DNA of 64,000 nt from Sulfitobacter sp. F26169L (GCF_026410285.1 NZ_JAPMLP010000006.1:112520-176519); one strand, 5' to 3'; shown: positions 52,987-63,300, counted from the stretch's first letter. Made by a program: numbers and translations. The notes: a model not told the origin generated them from the letters alone.

Positions 52987-53139
52987 GGTTGTTTTTGATG
53001 TTGCAAGCGGCGATTTTAGATTGTCGGTTTCTTGATCTTCACCCTTTCTCTTAGAGTGGCTTTGTCGCGCCCAAAGTAGACGTCTACTGTTGTGACGTTG
53101 CTCAGGCTCTTGGACCTGTCGCGCTTTCGTGCCGCCCCA

Positions 53140-53755
53140 AGTGCTCGTTCAGGCCACTTTATTTTCGAAAGCGACGGGGCTTTTCCAACAACGTCTCAAC
53201 AGCCGCATTATCGTAGCAATTAGCTTTGCCAGACATCGATACCTTGAACCCATGCTGGCGCAGGATTTTCTCATAGTCATGAGAACAGTATTGTGGCCCG
53301 CGATCCGTGTGGTGAACGCAGCCTCTGGGCGGTGTTCTGAGCGCAATGGCCATTTTCAATGCACGGATCACCAAGTCCCGTTTCATCCGATTGCTGCACC
53401 ACTGCCCGGCAGTGCATTGCGCAGCAATGTCACGATAGGGGTCCAGCCAATGACACGGCGAGAGTGTAGGTCCAGGATCACGGCGAAGTACAACCAACTT
53501 TCGGGGGTCCAAACAAAGCTGACATCACCGGCCCATTTCTGGTTAAGCGCGTAGGCGTTGAAGTCGATGTTTCTCTTTGACGAGGGTCAAATCTTCTTTC
53601 GACACTACAACTGTGGCCCGATGGGCTGTGATCCATTTGTTCGGCGTCAACATCCCGACACCCAGATCATCAGCTACCTACTTACGCGCAAGGCCACTGG
53701 GAAGCGCAATACGCACCGCATCCTTGCAGAATTGGTCTCCTCGTTCCAGTCCCAT
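53140..53755 (-). pseudogene. IS3-family insertion sequence relic (OrfA and OrfB)
   Basis: OrfA starts at ATG 53755 with CAAAGGAGACT before it (MGLERGDQFCKDAVRIALPS) and hits TAG after GLARK where KQVADDLGVG is expected; the frame continues VADDLGVGMLTPNKWITAHR, then SKEDLTLVKEKHRL. OrfB is represented by NQKWAGDVSFVWTPESWLYF, VILDLHSRRVIGWT, then in a shifted frame GCVHHTDRGPQYCSHDYEKIL and SGKANCYDNAAVETL, i.e. the second Asp and the Glu of the DDE triad. Several shifts and a missing C-terminus make it inactive. Confidence 0.88.
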
Positions 53756-54057
53756 AGTTAGTCTCCTTTGTTGCAATAAATGCTATCAAAGGAGCGGCAT
53801 CAAACCGTGACAGGTCCAGTACCAGAAGGGTTTCGAGCAATCTCATTTCGACGTTCACCTTGAAAATGAGAAAGTCATTAACGTCCATGTCCGTTCGGGT
53901 GTTGAACCGACCACGCGCGACGACACTGACCAGTACTTCGTTTTTCCGAAATCAAAATGGCCTGCCTTTCGGCCGGCAAGTGACAGTCAAATCAAGAGAC
54001 ATCAGGTGGCCGATTAGTCTGACCCGTGGCAGTACATCCAACGCTTGAAGACGCCAC
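53756..54057. other. Intergenic region beside IS3 relic
   Basis: About 300 bases. A short inverted repeat CTCCTTT / AAAGGAG at about 53762-53794 may be part of the IS end. No gene seen. Confidence 0.4.
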
Positions 54058-54795
54058 TTAAATCTTACGGGTCTTGAATATTCCTTCTGGAATGGCGCGG
54101 ATGATCATCATGATATATCGCCAAGTGCGCTTAATATAGATTATGTTAACTCTTCTCTCCACCGCATCGACCACCGCCTTCGCCACATTGTCCGGCGTGG
54201 TGGTCAAAGGCGCGGGCAAGTCCATACCTTCGGTCATCTTTGTCACGACAAATCCGGGCAGCACAGTGACAACATGCACGCCTTTTTGTGCCAACCGGTT
54301 GCGCAAACCTGACAGGAACGCCGAAAATCCTGCTTTGGCGGACCCATAGACATAGTTGGTCGCCCGACCTCGCTCGCCCGCGACAGAACTGACACCCACG
54401 AGCGTGCCAGACCCGCGCACCTCAAACCGGTTAGCAAGCTCGGCAAGAATGTGTGCAGGACCCTCATAGTTGCTGCGCATCACGCGGATCGCAGCTTCCA
54501 AATCTTGCTCATTTTGCGATTGCTCGCCCATCAATCCGACGACACAAATGGCCACCTCGGGCATCTCGGACAAACCGTCAACGAATGCCGCGTGTGACGC
54601 AAGGTCCAGCGCGTCAAACTCATGCAAGGATACCGCAACATTATATCTGAGCGCTATGTCGGATTGATCGGCTTTCAACTTGCCGGCGTTGCGTGCCGCA
54701 AGCTGGATCGGATGACCAAGTGCTGCGAAGGCGTGCGCGATGGCTTTGCCAATGTCTGAATGCGCGCCTAGAATAAGAACAGAAGGTTTCATCAT
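54058..54795 (-). CDS. dprE2: DprE2-like short-chain dehydrogenase (decaprenylphosphoryl-2-keto-pentose reductase)
   Basis: A 245-residue SDR enzyme. The NADH loop VLILGAHSDIGKAIAHAFA is at the N-terminus, SSVAGERGRATNYVYGSAKAGF holds the catalytic Ser and Tyr-x3-Lys, and the C-terminus carries a hydrophobic/basic tail (YIKRTWRYIMMIIRAIP) that may touch the membrane. In mycobacteria DprE2 reduces the keto intermediate to decaprenylphosphoryl-arabinose. It overlaps the DprE1 gene by ATGA and is the last of four tightly linked genes. Start ATG 54795; a second ATG is 3 bases on. Confidence 0.87.
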   Translation of the reverse strand: MMKPSVLILGAHSDIGKAIAHAFAALGHPIQLAARNAGKLKADQSDIALRYNVAVSLHEFDALDLASHAAFVDGLSEMPEVAICVVGLMGEQSQNEQDLEAAIRVMRSNYEGPAHILAELANRFEVRGSGTLVGVSSVAGERGRATNYVYGSAKAGFSAFLSGLRNRLAQKGVHVVTVLPGFVVTKMTEGMDLPAPLTTTPDNVAKAVVDAVERRVNIIYIKRTWRYIMMIIRAIPEGIFKTRKI

Positions 54796-56117
54796 AAAAT
54801 AAGTCTCTGAGATTGGGCAGATGCAAACGAATTTTTCCAGCCATTGTCTTGACGCGCAGCACGAAAGGCCTCGATCCGCTTATCGGATGCAGCAAAGACA
54901 TCCGCAGACATCCGGGCATCCTTGGCGAGATAAAAGCGCCCGCCATGGTCAAGTGTGATGCGATCAAGTTCGGTCAGCAGGCGCAGAGATCTGGGATTGA
55001 TCGGAAAATCAAGGGCCAGCGTGTAGCCCTCCATCGGAAAGGAAAACGCACTTCTCTGAGGTCCAAATCGTTTAAGAACGGCCAGAAACACCCCGGCCTC
55101 CGCCTTGGCGATCGCACTGAGCAGAGCCGAGATGCCAGCTTGGGACGCACCCAGCGGCAATACGCATTGAAACTGGGCAAACCCTTTGCGCCCATAAATA
55201 CGGTTCCAGTGCAGGATGGCGTCAAGCGGAAAGAAAAAGCTGTCCCAGTTGATGATCTGTTGACCTGCCTTGCGCGAGCCTGTCCGGTAGTAGAGCGCAT
55301 TGAAAGCGCGCGCCGTGACCTTGTTAAGCGCAAAGCCCGGTGCTTCAAAGGGGACCGTCCACGTCCTCTTGTTGGGCACATCGAAAGGCGTTTGCGCACG
55401 ATCTTTGGGAAGATCATTCAGGCGGGCATGTTCACCAAGCGTCACCAATGAACGCCCTTTCGTGCTGCCGGTCGCAAGGCAATCAATCCATGCTACAGAG
55501 TAGCTCGCCTCAAGGTTGGCCTCAAAAATATCCATCGCTGCCTTGAGATTGGCGGCCGGATAGGTGGTCTGCACCATCCACGCCGTTTCCACAGAGCGCA
55601 AACGGATCGCTGCCCGCGTGATGACCCCGGTCAGCCCCATACCACCAAGCGTATGATCGAACAGGACAGGATTTTCCAAGCCCGAGCATCGCGTGACCGC
55701 GCCTTGGGCATCCATGACATCAACCCAATCAACGCAGTTGCGAAAACTGCCATCCTTGTGATGGTTCTTGCCGTGTACATCGGCGGCAATCGCTCCCCCA
55801 AGGCTGACGAACTTCGTGCCCGGCGCAACCGGAAGGAACCATCCACGGGAAAGAAAAGCAGCGATGATATCCCCAAGCAGCACACCCGGTTCAGCGATCA
55901 GCTGGCCGGTTTCAGGATCAAATGCCAGCATTCGGTTCAGATGCCGTGTCTTGATGGTTGCGGCGGTATTGATAGCACTGTCGCCGTAAGCACGCCCATT
56001 CCCGCGCGCGATCACGCTCTGGGCGGTGCGTACGTCGTCCTGAAGTTCGGCAAAACTGCGCGGCGCGTGGACAGAGGCGTTCAGCACCGGATAGCGCCCC
56101 CAACCCGAAAGGATCAT
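54792..56117 (-). CDS. dprE1: DprE1-like FAD-dependent decaprenylphosphoryl-ribose oxidase
   Basis: A 441-residue FAD enzyme of the vanillyl-alcohol-oxidase fold. It begins LSGWGRYPVLNASVHAPRSF, with the FAD-binding ARGNGRAYGDSAIN and PVAPGTKFVSLGGAIAADVHGKNHH and the substrate end FGPQRSAFSFPMEG. DprE1 oxidises the C2' hydroxyl of the polyprenyl-linked ribose. At the position of the mycobacterial Cys387 (the residue trapped by benzothiazinones) the sequence reads LALDFP with Ala368. It overlaps GtrA and DprE2 genes by 4 bases each, so translation is coupled. Confidence 0.9.
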   Translation of the reverse strand: MILSGWGRYPVLNASVHAPRSFAELQDDVRTAQSVIARGNGRAYGDSAINTAATIKTRHLNRMLAFDPETGQLIAEPGVLLGDIIAAFLSRGWFLPVAPGTKFVSLGGAIAADVHGKNHHKDGSFRNCVDWVDVMDAQGAVTRCSGLENPVLFDHTLGGMGLTGVITRAAIRLRSVETAWMVQTTYPAANLKAAMDIFEANLEASYSVAWIDCLATGSTKGRSLVTLGEHARLNDLPKDRAQTPFDVPNKRTWTVPFEAPGFALNKVTARAFNALYYRTGSRKAGQQIINWDSFFFPLDAILHWNRIYGRKGFAQFQCVLPLGASQAGISALLSAIAKAEAGVFLAVLKRFGPQRSAFSFPMEGYTLALDFPINPRSLRLLTELDRITLDHGGRFYLAKDARMSADVFAASDKRIEAFRAARQDNGWKNSFASAQSQRLIL

Positions 56118-56536
56118 GCCACCACCTCAAGACGTTTGTCGGTGAACACAAACCGCTGATCGAGATGGAATTTGATGTAATAGCCGATGCTCAATCCGAT
56201 GATTGCTCCAAGTTCGCGCATGGCATCCGTTTGCCAAATGAGCCAGAAAAAGGTCTCAATGCCCCAGAAGATCACTGTCGTGACAAGTCCCATCGCCGTG
56301 TAGAGCGAAAACTTGTGACCATGGGCTTTCACGCCCGTGCCATCGTCATAAAATATCCACTTCTTATCGAGGCTATATTTTGTGACCAAACCCACAAACG
56401 TCCCTGCCCCGACCGCCAGAGCAAAAGTGACCCCTTCACTGCCCGGAGCCAGAACAAGACGTTGTACGCCCAAATTTGCAAGCGTCGCCACAATCGCGAA
56501 GGCTGCGTATCTGAGGACAAGGCTGCGGACGGTCAC
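56114..56536 (-). CDS. GtrA-family membrane protein
   Basis: A 140-residue protein with four helices (RYAAFAIVATLANLGVQRLVL, FALAVGAGTFVGLVTKYSLDKKWIF, TAMGLVTTVIFWGIETFFWLIW, IIGLSIGYYIKFHLDQRFVF), the GtrA pattern. In mycobacteria a GtrA protein (Rv3789) is encoded with dprE1/dprE2 and is thought to anchor or help flip the polyprenyl-sugar. Overlaps both neighbours by 4 bases. Confidence 0.9.
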   Translation of the reverse strand: MTVRSLVLRYAAFAIVATLANLGVQRLVLAPGSEGVTFALAVGAGTFVGLVTKYSLDKKWIFYDDGTGVKAHGHKFSLYTAMGLVTTVIFWGIETFFWLIWQTDAMRELGAIIGLSIGYYIKFHLDQRFVFTDKRLEVVA

Positions 56537-57957
56537 AGCACGGCACCTGCAACCACAAAGGCCAGACTACCAAGGAAACACGCTTGGCTTATCCGGTCCT
56601 TTGCAGCGTAGACCAGCGGGTCGTCATGCATAGCGCCGCGATGCGCGAGCAGTACCGTGCGGGTAATCCAGTACAGTAGAATGGCGCAAGCACCCCACAA
56701 CGCCTCAGGGTGATTATAAAGTTCCGCCACCGCAGGCGAGTTCACATAAAGCGCCATCACAAGGACCGCGACATATCCCGCGCTGATCGAAATCATCGAA
56801 ACGATTGGCAGGTCTTCTATGTGATAGCCGCGTCCAGTCGCCTTGAGCTGGCCCCGCCTCGCACTGTCGACGAGTTCTGCCTGCCGTTTTACCGCGGCCA
56901 GAGATAGGAAAAAGAAGATCGAAAACGCGAGGAGCCAGACAGACAAAGGTATGCCCGTCGCCGCCCCTCCTGCAACGATACGCGCCGTATAAAGACCGGC
57001 AAGCACACAGATATCGACGATAATCCGCCGCTTGAGATAAAGCGAATACCCCGTGGTTAAAATGTAGTAGCCAACCAATACGCCAAGAAAAGCCGGCCCT
57101 AGCAAAGCGCCGATCACCACGCCAGCACCCAGAAGCCCCGCCGCCATCCACATACCCGATGCGATTGGAAGACTGCCCGCAGCGAAGGGTCTTTGCCGCT
57201 TGCGCGGATGGGCCCGGTCGGCGTCCAAATCAAGCAGATCGTTTACGATATAGACACTCGAGGCAATGAGGCAGAAGACGACAAATGCGAGCAAGGACAC
57301 CATGAAGGTGAGACCGTCCAGCTGATGAGCGGCGAGCATAGGCAGGAAAATCAGAGCATTCTTGAGCCACTGATGGGGTCGGATCACCTTGAAATACGCA
57401 GTTGGTTGGGGGGTATGGGTCGCAAGGTGTTCCACCTCATCGGCAACGCTGGACGCTCTTGCCTTCACAGCGTCCGGGAGATTGACGGTGATGGCCCGCT
57501 TAGCATGTTTCCAGACGTCCAGATCAACTTGCGAATCCCCCATATAGGAAAACTGCTTTTCCCCATAACTCTCAATCAGAAATCGAGATTTGTTTGGCCC
57601 TTTCAGATTCTCGGACCCATTTGATCCGTACACTTCATCAAAGAGCTTGAGGTGATGTCCGATAGACTGCGCAATTTTATCATCGGTCGCCGTAACAAGA
57701 GCTGTGCGTCCACCCGAAGCGCGCCAGGCCTCGATATAGGCAATGACCTCGTCATCATAGGGAAGCAGGGTGACATCAATCTGCGCCACATCGGCCAAAT
57801 AGCGCTTCAGGGCTGCTTTTCCCTGGGACAATGCAAGCATCGACCTGAACGGGCTACGCCAGTCCCGACTAAAGGCGGACCAGAAACTCTCCAATAGCAT
57901 ATCGCTTTTCAGGAGCGTCTGATCCAGATCGACAACAAGAATTTCACGCATAAGCAT
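56533..57957 (-). CDS. HAD phosphatase-UbiA prenyltransferase fusion (decaprenyl-phosphate 5-phosphoribosyltransferase type)
   Basis: A 474-residue protein. Residues 1 to about 190 form a haloacid-dehalogenase phosphatase: REILVVDLDQTLLKSDM (D10, D12), the threonine motif LVTATDDK, and YMGDSQVDLDVWKHAKRA. From about 195 on it is a UbiA-type membrane prenyltransferase with NDLLDLDADRAHPRKRQRPF (from N239) and FLSLAAVKRQAELVDS with the second Asp motif. The UbiA half would join phosphoribosyl pyrophosphate to a polyprenyl phosphate; the HAD half could remove the 5-phosphate. First gene of the dpr-like operon. ATG 57957 is preferred; the frame is open to 58074 without protein character. Confidence 0.88.
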   Translation of the reverse strand: MLMREILVVDLDQTLLKSDMLLESFWSAFSRDWRSPFRSMLALSQGKAALKRYLADVAQIDVTLLPYDDEVIAYIEAWRASGGRTALVTATDDKIAQSIGHHLKLFDEVYGSNGSENLKGPNKSRFLIESYGEKQFSYMGDSQVDLDVWKHAKRAITVNLPDAVKARASSVADEVEHLATHTPQPTAYFKVIRPHQWLKNALIFLPMLAAHQLDGLTFMVSLLAFVVFCLIASSVYIVNDLLDLDADRAHPRKRQRPFAAGSLPIASGMWMAAGLLGAGVVIGALLGPAFLGVLVGYYILTTGYSLYLKRRIIVDICVLAGLYTARIVAGGAATGIPLSVWLLAFSIFFFLSLAAVKRQAELVDSARRGQLKATGRGYHIEDLPIVSMISISAGYVAVLVMALYVNSPAVAELYNHPEALWGACAILLYWITRTVLLAHRGAMHDDPLVYAAKDRISQACFLGSLAFVVAGAVL

Positions 57958-58332
57958 AATCGGAAAACAATTCCCCAAACCAATTGTTACCTGTCTTACA
58001 CAAGAGTTAAAGCTTTGTCGCGTCCCAAGAGATAGAGCGCATGTCTGGGAGACCAACTCTGCGACTGAACGCAATAGTTCACCTAGGCCATGTCCCGCAC
58101 GGGACTGGCATCATCCGTCTAACTGGTCTTAGGTTTCAGATGCTTTGAAATAAGCTGTCAGGCGGAATTTTATGGAAAAGTGTACTTCTTTTTGGGAAAC
58201 AACATGACCAGCCCGACAGGGTGCATGATAGGCTTCTACATCGCAGACTAATGTGTTTCGCAGAAACCTGAAGTGATGCTTCTCGTTGTGCGCTTTGATA
58301 CCCATCTATTTTACGTGTACCGTATTTGATGA
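57958..58332. promoter_or_regulatory. Upstream region of dpr operon
   Basis: About 375 bases with no supported gene. The operon's promoter should be here; no clear -35/-10 pair was chosen. Confidence 0.4.
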
Positions 58333-58491
58333 GGTTTGGGATACACCCTCAACCTTCTTTGCTTCAGCACTAATGGCGTAGATTTCAGCGTCACTGCTGT
58401 ACCTGTGCCGGCTGGTTGCCGCGTGCTCCGCGTGGCGCTCCTGGTGCAGAGGGACAGCACCGTCGCAAGTCAACCTGAGCGTTTCCATCAT
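58333..58491 (+). pseudogene. Possible decayed 3' end of a VPLPA-CTERM gene
   Basis: A rightward frame ends in TNGVDFSVTAVPVPAG followed by a disturbed, still Leu/Val-rich and Arg-containing tail, then a TGA stop. The string matches how other sorting signals here begin (compare IGSVSAVPVPAAG). It opens only after a TGA at 58330, so the body is lost. A strong terminator hairpin follows at 58501-58530, as after the intact substrate genes. Too short to be certain. Confidence 0.4.
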
Positions 58492-58500
58492 TGATAATAT

Positions 58501-58530
58501 AAAAGAGCGGCTCGTTCCCGCCGCTCTTTT
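58501..58530. terminator. Rho-independent terminator, works both ways
   Basis: AAAAGAGCGG-CTCGTTCCCG-CCGCTCTTTT: a perfect 10-bp stem with A and T runs on both sides. It would end the decayed rightward gene and could also end a leftward transcript coming from 58.9 kb. Confidence 0.85.
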
Positions 58531-58641
58531 CTGGTCACAATGTTTGACGATTATGGCGAGGTCCTTGCGATGGCATTCCCGATCAAGGCTGCGCGCAAAC
58601 TACCTGTGCGTCTGTTATACAGCCAGAGATTTCATCTAGCC

Positions 58642-58935
58642 CTAAACACTGCACGACCCGAACGGGTGCGTACGCCAAGACAGCGTTCCGGCAAGCTTAA
58701 GCCAGTCCCGCTTAAGCTGAGCGCTCTCTACCACGCGGCGTTCTGCCGAAAGCTCGGCAACACCGCTTTCGCGCCCAAAGGCAGCTTCAATTGTGTCCGC
58801 ATCAAATATGCCAAAAGAGAAACCCATAGAATCACCTATTTCAAAATTTGCAGTCAAAGGCATTAATGCGGCGAAATGTGTCAACATAAAGGCAAACAGC
58901 AGAACTTTGGCAATCTGACCTTTTCCAAGCCCCAC
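58642..58935 (-). CDS. Possible small exported protein
   Basis: A 97-residue frame that begins with GTG and a signal-peptide-like stretch (GQIAKVLLFAFMLTHFAALMPLTA), followed by a short hydrophilic body (FGIFDADTIEAAFGRESGV). A rightward frame overlaps it and is equally open. The ribosome site (AGGC) is weak. It may be a small secreted protein or chance; no family recognised. A good terminator lies about 110 bases downstream. Confidence 0.35.
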   Translation of the reverse strand: MGLGKGQIAKVLLFAFMLTHFAALMPLTANFEIGDSMGFSFGIFDADTIEAAFGRESGVAELSAERRVVESAQLKRDWLKLAGTLSWRTHPFGSCSV

Positions 58936-59242
58936 TTTAGCCTGATTTCTTCACTAGGGGCAGGCGGGATAAGAGCCTGATCGTATTGTCTTAGCTAAGA
59001 CCCCGCACGGGACACGGCAGAACAGCGGTATCTGTTTCAGCACCTGCCCTGCCAGCTCCGAAAGTAATTTCAATACATAGGAACACGCACGTAGAAAAAC
59101 CTGCTTTTTTCTTTGTACCGCCTATTTTTCTTTCTAACGCCCATTTTTCGCCAGAATTCAACAATAGGCTCAATTCAATCATAATGTTTCTTTGAATGAG
59201 CATAATCGTCGGGCGGGTGCCCAGACGATCGAGAGGGTGGCA
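58936..59242. promoter_or_regulatory. Upstream region of RND operon
   Basis: About 300 bases, T-rich on the plus strand just before the efflux genes. No local regulator gene was found, unlike many RND operons. A TTG at 59192 opens the frame but has no ribosome site. Confidence 0.4.
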
Positions 59243-60382
59243 ATGTTTGGGATCAAGCAGCTGGCAATGACAACAGGCGTGGTGATCATTATCGGGATGA
59301 TCACCTTGGTGTTATCACGTTCCCTCCTACCCACCGATGCTTTGGCTGCGCCCGGGCCAGTGGTTGAGAGAACTGCGTTAAAATCAATAACGAAGCCAGC
59401 GACGCCTGTTTCGGTAACCCGACTCCGTGCAGCGGATCACTACAACGTGCAACGGCGCTTTTCGGGTCGGATCGAACCCAATCAGACCGTCGACATAGCC
59501 TTTGACGAACCAGGTAAACTTAAAACAATCTTCGCTGGGGAAGGTGAAACAGTGACAGCCGGCGCAGCTCTCGCCGGGCTCGATACCGAATTGCTTGAGA
59601 TTGAGCGTGATCGACTTGTCAGGCTGCTTTCAAGTGCCCGCGATGAGCAGAATATTATGCGGAGCACGCTTGACCGCGAAGAGAGCCGTAAGAATAAATC
59701 CCGCGAAACACAGAACGCCATCGATACGCTTCGCATTTCATTTGCCCAGATTTCAGGACGCGCAACCGATCTCGAAGGGCAGATCACCATGCTTGACGCA
59801 CGGATCCGGCGCGCAACCCTGCGTGCCCCGTTTGCAGGGACCATTTCTCAGCATTTTGCCGATCCGGGAAGTTCTTTTGAAGCAGGGCAACCGATATTGC
59901 GATTGATCGAGAACGGGCCCAGAAACGTAAGGATCGGTGTCGATCCGGTTCTGTGCCGCAATCTATCGATCGGCGATGAGCTCGATTTGATGATCGGGGC
60001 TGACCTGTACCCTGCCCGTATCGCCGCAATCCGCCCGGACATCGACCCCGCAACCCAGACGCGCACCGTGCTGTTCGAACTAGATGACAACCCGATTATC
60101 GTCGCCGGAACCGTAGCAACAATTCACATGATGCAAGAGATTTCCGCCAACGGTGTGGTCGTACCGATCAGCGCCCTGCGCGACGGCTCGCGGGGCCTGT
60201 GGGAGATTATCGTCGCAAAGCCAGATGGCGATAACCACCGCATCGCGGTCGAGGCCGTCGAGATACTAAATGTCAGTGACACTGCCGCCTTTGTGCGCGG
60301 CACTTTTGCCTCCGCGGCCCTACTTGTCACCGAGGGACAGCATCGCCTTGTTCCCGGCCAACTGGTTTCGCTGGTTCAATGA
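59243..60382 (+). CDS. RND efflux periplasmic adaptor subunit (HlyD/MFP family)
   Basis: A 379-residue membrane-fusion protein. An N-terminal helix (IKQLAMTTGVVIIIGMITLVLS) anchors it. The lipoyl halves are RRFSGRIEPNQTVDIAFDEPG and ATLRAPFAGTISQHFADPGSSFEAGQ, with an alpha-helical hairpin (RDRLVRLLSSARDEQNI... ) between and beta-barrel and membrane-proximal parts after. It would link the RND pump to an outer-membrane channel, none of which is encoded in the window. ATG 59243 has GAGAGGGTGG before it. It overlaps the pump gene by 4 bases. Confidence 0.9.
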   Translation: MFGIKQLAMTTGVVIIIGMITLVLSRSLLPTDALAAPGPVVERTALKSITKPATPVSVTRLRAADHYNVQRRFSGRIEPNQTVDIAFDEPGKLKTIFAGEGETVTAGAALAGLDTELLEIERDRLVRLLSSARDEQNIMRSTLDREESRKNKSRETQNAIDTLRISFAQISGRATDLEGQITMLDARIRRATLRAPFAGTISQHFADPGSSFEAGQPILRLIENGPRNVRIGVDPVLCRNLSIGDELDLMIGADLYPARIAAIRPDIDPATQTRTVLFELDDNPIIVAGTVATIHMMQEISANGVVVPISALRDGSRGLWEIIVAKPDGDNHRIAVEAVEILNVSDTAAFVRGTFASAALLVTEGQHRLVPGQLVSLVQ

Positions 60383-63300
60383 AACTGGACCTCATCTACC
60401 GCCAGCCCCGGCTGCTTATCCTGACGATTGCACTAATCATTGTGGGGGGTCTCTCTGTCTTGTCCACAATTGGGCGGCAGGAAGATCCTACCATCACCAA
60501 TCTTTATGCGCTGATCAGCACGCCTTATCCCGGCGCAGAAGCAAGCCGTGTCGAAGAGCTTCTGACAATCCCGATCGAGGAAAAGCTGCGCCGCATTCCC
60601 GAGATCGACCTGATCGAATCCACGTCCTCGGCAGGTGTGTCCGTCATCTCTGTTGAGCTTATGGCCTCGGTCGACGTGAATCAGATCGAGCGCATCTGGG
60701 CCGAAGTACGCGACGAGCTGGAAGACGCACGCCCCAGTTATCCTGAAGGTGCGGGACCAAGCAACGTCGACACCGATTTCGCCAACACATATGCGGCCAT
60801 CATCGCGATTTCTGCGGATCGCCCGGGCATACCCCCCGCGATCCTCGGGCGGTATGCCAATGCTCTTTCGCTACAGCTTCAAAACGTTTCGGGCACAAGC
60901 AAAATCCAGACGTTCGGCATGCCAAAAGAGGAAATCCGCGTCGAGATTTTGCCCGCAAAGCTGGCATCTCTTGGTCTTACGTTTGCTGATGTGGCAAGCG
61001 CCATTGCGCAAGCCGACGGGCGAACACAGGCCGGGCGTCTCGCCAATGAAGGCCTCAACATGCAGTTGAACGCGACTGAAGGGATATCTACGCTTCAGGA
61101 TCTCTATGGTGTGGACCTGCGCAATGACAACGATACAGCGGTCCACCTCGGGACCCTTGCAGACATCTCGAGGAGCGTGCGCGACCCGGCGCAGACCATA
61201 GGTGTTCACAACGGTGAGGACGCGGTTCTTGTGGCTGTGCGGATCGAAGACGGTGTGCGCATTGACCGCTGGACCACGGCTATCCGCGCTGAACTTGCCG
61301 ATTTCAAAGCCGCCGCCCCGGATGGGCTGCGCATCGAGATGATCTTTGACCAAGGTGGATACACTAACAAACGGCTAATCGAGGTCGCGTCATCGCTCGC
61401 CATCGGGTTGGGTCTTGTCGTTGCGATCCTGCTTGTCTCGATGGGCTTGCGCGCGGCGCTAATCGTGGGCGCCACAATACCATTGGTGGGTCTGGCAACC
61501 ATTGCCAGCCTCTACTACGTCGGTGTGCCCATCCATCAGATGTCCATTACGGGTCTGATCGTCGCCCTTGGACTGGTGGTCGACGCCAATATCGTCATGG
61601 TCGACGAGATCATGCGCCGCATCGCAGCCGGCCAATCGCGTGCGACAGCCGTTAGCGGTTCGATCCGCCGCCTGATAGCCCCTCTTACAGCTTCAACGCT
61701 GACAACTGCATTCGCCTTCATGCCGATGCTATTGCTTCCCGGAGCGTCGGGCGATTTCATCAGTACCATCGCAGTTGCGGTATTGCTTATGTTAGGCTGG
61801 TCCCTTGTGATCGCACTTGTGCTGACCTCGGGTCTGGCAGGCTGGATACTGCCTGAACCACCGGAAGATGCCGCGCCATCTGCCTTGCTTGACACGTTCA
61901 CCGCACTGCTCAGATGGTCCCTTGCCCACCCACGCCTGTCCCTGTCGCTTTTCCTGTCGCCTGCGTTGCTCGGTATGGTTCTGGCACCCACCCTGCCGGC
62001 GCAGTTTTTTCCCGGCGTCGACCGCGACCAGTTCCAGGTTGAAATCCACATGGCTCCGGGTGTGCCGCTCGAACAGACACACGCCGCTGCATTGGCCGTT
62101 GGGGACGCCTTGCGCGCCGATCCTCTGGTCGAAAGCGTGACCTGGATGGTCGGGCGGGGCATGCCCATGTTCTATTACAACGTGCTCAGCCAAGAGGGCA
62201 GCACACCAAATTATGCCCACGCCATGGTCGTGACCCAATCTCCCGCCGCCACACTTGACGTTCTAAGGCGCGTTCAGGGCACCCTTGGCGCCGATATTCC
62301 CGCAGCTCAGGTTGTGGTGCGCCGGTTGGTGCAAGGCCCTCCTGTCACCGCCCCCGTCGAGACACGGCTGTTCGGGCAGGATGTAGTAGCATTGCGCGAG
62401 GCGGGCGAAGAGATCCGGCGCATTATGGTCGATACACCCGGCATTGTCGGAACCCGTGCCTCACTGTCTGGTGGTGCGCCAGGCGTGACCCTTCAGATAG
62501 ACGAGGCGCGCGCCGAAGCCTTGGGGTTCGAGAATGCCTCGATTGCCGCTCAGATTGCTGACGCAATTGACGGACGCGTTGGCGGGTCCATTCAGGAGGG
62601 GGAAGAACAAATTCCCATCCGGGTCATGGCCCCCCGACAGACGCGCGAGAGCATCAGTGCCATCGGTGATCTATACCTTGTCCAACCCCATGCCCGAAGT
62701 GAAGCCGCCGATGCCTTCACGGCCACACCGCTCTCCACCCTCGCCTCGATCCACCTGACCCAAAAGGAAAGCAGCCTTTACCGCAGAAACGGCGCCCGGG
62801 TGAACATAGTTCAGGCCTTCACGGCGGCCGATGTTCTGCCTCAAAGCGTTGAGACCGACCTTCTTGCACGACTTGATGCATCCGGTTTTAATCTGCCCTC
62901 CGGTGTGACGATGAAAACCGGAGGGGACAGCGACGCCCGCGATCAAACATTGAACGATCTTCAGGCTTCTCTGGGCATGATCTTGGTTCTCGCTGTGGCC
63001 ACTGTCATCCTCACTTTCGGATCATTTCGTCTCGCAGCAATTTCGGGGGTTGTCTGCGTGCTTTCGGTGGGCTCAAGCCTTCTCTGCCTGGCACTTACCG
63101 GGCAACCTCTTGGTATTATGGCGATCATCGGTATTATCGGTGCCATTGGTGTGTCGATCAACGCTGCAATTATCGTCATCACGGCCCTGCAAGAGAACCT
63201 GCATGCGCGCGGTCAGGATGAGAAGGCTATTGTGCTGGTCGTCAGCAAGTCGGTGCGGCACATCAGTTCAACGACGATCACTACCTTCGCCGGTTTCCTC

